Below the pieces are notes generated by a model. It saw nothing but the letters and a program-made list of their open reading frames with translations, made no database searches and had not been told where the DNA came from. The position numbers and the translations under genes are program-made. From Sphaeroforma sirkka (taxonomy: Eukaryota; Opisthokonta; Ichthyosporea; Ichthyophonida), in assembly GCA_001586965.3 (NCBI GenBank), contig LUCW03001624.1, positions 122,501 to 160,415 of the forward strand: a DNA stretch of 37,915 nucleotides. Direction: 5' to 3'. This document shows positions 36,380-37,915 of this stretch, one piece after another (within the stretch, counting starts at the first letter, position 1; every line of letters starts with the position of its first letter).

Positions 36380-37915
36380 TTTAAAGACTACCTTTATGGA
36401 AGTTACTTCACTGGCGCCTGTGATCAAAAGTCTTTAACATATTTAAAAGACATGAACCCTGATTCACAGTTGGTGAACCGCTGACATGACATTATTGCTA
36501 AGTTTGCTTTTAACATTACGCACATACCAGGAATACATAATCATCTTTCTGACATGCTCTCTCGACTTGTCCCTGACTATCAGAAAACAGTTAAAAGAGT
36601 TATTAGCAACCGATTAGATGCGTAATAAGAAATGGTTTAACCTCGCTCAATCAAGATGGGGTCCATTTACTATTGATATGTTCGCCGCAGAACATAACAA
36701 ACAGGTTTCTGATTATAGGTCATTGACTCATCCCAAAGGTGATACCTTTCAACTTGACTTATCAAAGCATAATGCGTGGGCTAACCCACCTTTGGCAACT
36801 TATCACACAGCTGTTAAATTATGTTAATATTGCTAAATCTACCATTACGCTGTGTTGTCCCTTACGGATACGGGGTTTAATTAATATGATACAAGACGAG
36901 CATATCTTTGTCGACCGTGAAACCGACACGTTCTTGTATCAGGGATCCTATTCTATTAAGAAGACACCTTGGAAACACACCATCGTTTGTCGCATCGGAC
37001 CTGCAGGTACCACTAAGTGGAAACCCTCAACTAAGTTCTTAGGTAAACTAGAGAGTCTAAGGAGTTTGAACAAAAGCTCAAGACTCTACACGTACAACAC
37101 ATGCACCTAACAAGAATGCAGTCGAGGTAATGCCGACGGAGACGGCAATAGATTGTAAAAACATGGAACTAGCTAAGGCCATGGATCAAAGACACAGAGC
37201 TCTAAGAGGAACCTGAAGCTCGCACTCAACTACTTAAAGCGCTGCTTATAAAGAACAGCCAGGAGTTACATGAAACAACTGGAAGAAGATACTTCAACAA
37301 TCTAATGTTGTTAATTACATATCTCAGGAGTCTACCCCTCCTGATTTTGAAGTTGCCCTATCTAAAGGGACTATGGTTCATCCAGCCAGCGTTACACAGA
37401 ATCGGACTAACTTAGAAAAGCTCGAGAGTAGAGTTAAAATAATATATAATTTAACTCATCGAGCATATGAGCATACTTATAAGATGGCTATTTGTGCAGG
37501 GCTTGATCAACCCGGCGGTGAAAGAAGCCATACGTGAAGTTTACCGACGCTGTACTGATTGCAAAAAAAAAAAAAAAATCAGATCAAGGCTACGGTTTGG
37601 GCACCCCTAAAAAGGTGTGTGACAGAAGACCAACCGATACACCGAGCGTCATGGTCGATTTGGTTAAACTGGTTTCTTTACGCAAACGGTAGCGGGATTA
37701 TGCGCACTACATCTTTAATTTCTGGGACTTGATTACTTTGTTCTGATAACGGTACTTTGTACTGATCAATGGAGGTGTTAGACATCGCTAGCAAAGCTAC
37801 TGTTCGTACCAGATAGAATACATGATCTCTTGTTCGTGCATTCGAGTCCGAAGTCCGAGTACCAGCGATACTTCAAACAGCGCTTGGCACCTCTGAAGCG
37901 GTGGTACTGAGGTGC
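36380..37915 (+). mobile_element. Ty3/gypsy-like pol fragment: RNase H, Dam-like domain, integrase (decayed)
   Basis: RNase H end: YFTGACDQKSLTYL, a TGA where Trp is expected (36482-36484), then IPGIHNHLSDMLSRL. A block from about 36618 to 37000, crossing one frameshift near 36825, reads RWGPFTIDMFAAEHNKQ, HNAWANPPLATYH and KTPWKHTIVCRI. It resembles the Dam-methylase-like domain (D-x-F-A...NPP) found after RNase H in some DIRS and gypsy elements. The integrase has an HHCC finger (HRAYEH, then RRCTDCKKK, about 37455-37580) and a core remnant SDNGTLY (37742-37762) followed by a TGA. Several stops and frameshifts mean it is dead. It continues beyond the window. Confidence 0.8.

Overview
This is a eukaryotic nuclear window: a many-exon gene with canonical GT-AG introns, very long (TA)n and (GT)n microsatellites, and nested LTR retrotransposons. 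I could run no database search. The left 16 kb is one host gene. I read 30 exons (505..16101, + strand) whose reading phases join without a break. They encode about 1,650 residues of a spindle-checkpoint MADBUB (BUB1/BUBR1/Mad3) protein whose N-terminus lies before the window. In order it shows the Mad3/BUB1 TPR region, an ABBA-KEN-ABBA cassette, a BUB3-binding GLEBS motif, a long disordered exon, the BUB1-type CDI motif, more ABBA-like motifs, and a BUB1-family kinase fold at the C-terminus. BUB1-type and BUBR1-type motifs occur in one protein, so it looks like an unduplicated MADBUB. Its kinase domain has lost most catalytic residues. The organism is probably a unicellular relative of animals or fungi (an ichthyosporean-like protist would fit), but that is a guess.

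16.1-20 kb is gene-poor: a 450-bp TA microsatellite, then an old repeat family with at least three copies. 20-24 kb and 30.2-34.3 kb hold small intronless ORFs, several with frameshifts or stops, some closely packed or divergent. They include a basic 125-aa ORF, an intact 226-aa ORF, a gag-like pseudogene and an intact 179-aa ORF. I recognise none of them firmly. They may be remains of one or more large mobile or virus-like elements, but no hallmark gene (capsid, packaging ATPase, polymerase) was seen. Two structures stand out here: a 36-bp inverted repeat carrying TTTAGGG-like motifs (21130..21370), and a pair of about 180-bp repeats (31203, 34317) that preserve a hairpin although the stem sequence differs.

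Between these tracts lies a near-complete Ty1/copia element on the minus strand (24001..30214) with two LTRs of about 468 bp (about 94% identical by eye), a CCHC zinc knuckle, protease, integrase, reverse transcriptase (YVDD) and RNase H. It is inactivated by stops and frameshifts. At the right end are the 3' part of a second copia element (minus, about 34.7-36.4 kb), abutting the RNase H, a Dam-like domain and the integrase of a decayed Ty3/gypsy-like element (plus, from 36380) that runs off the window.
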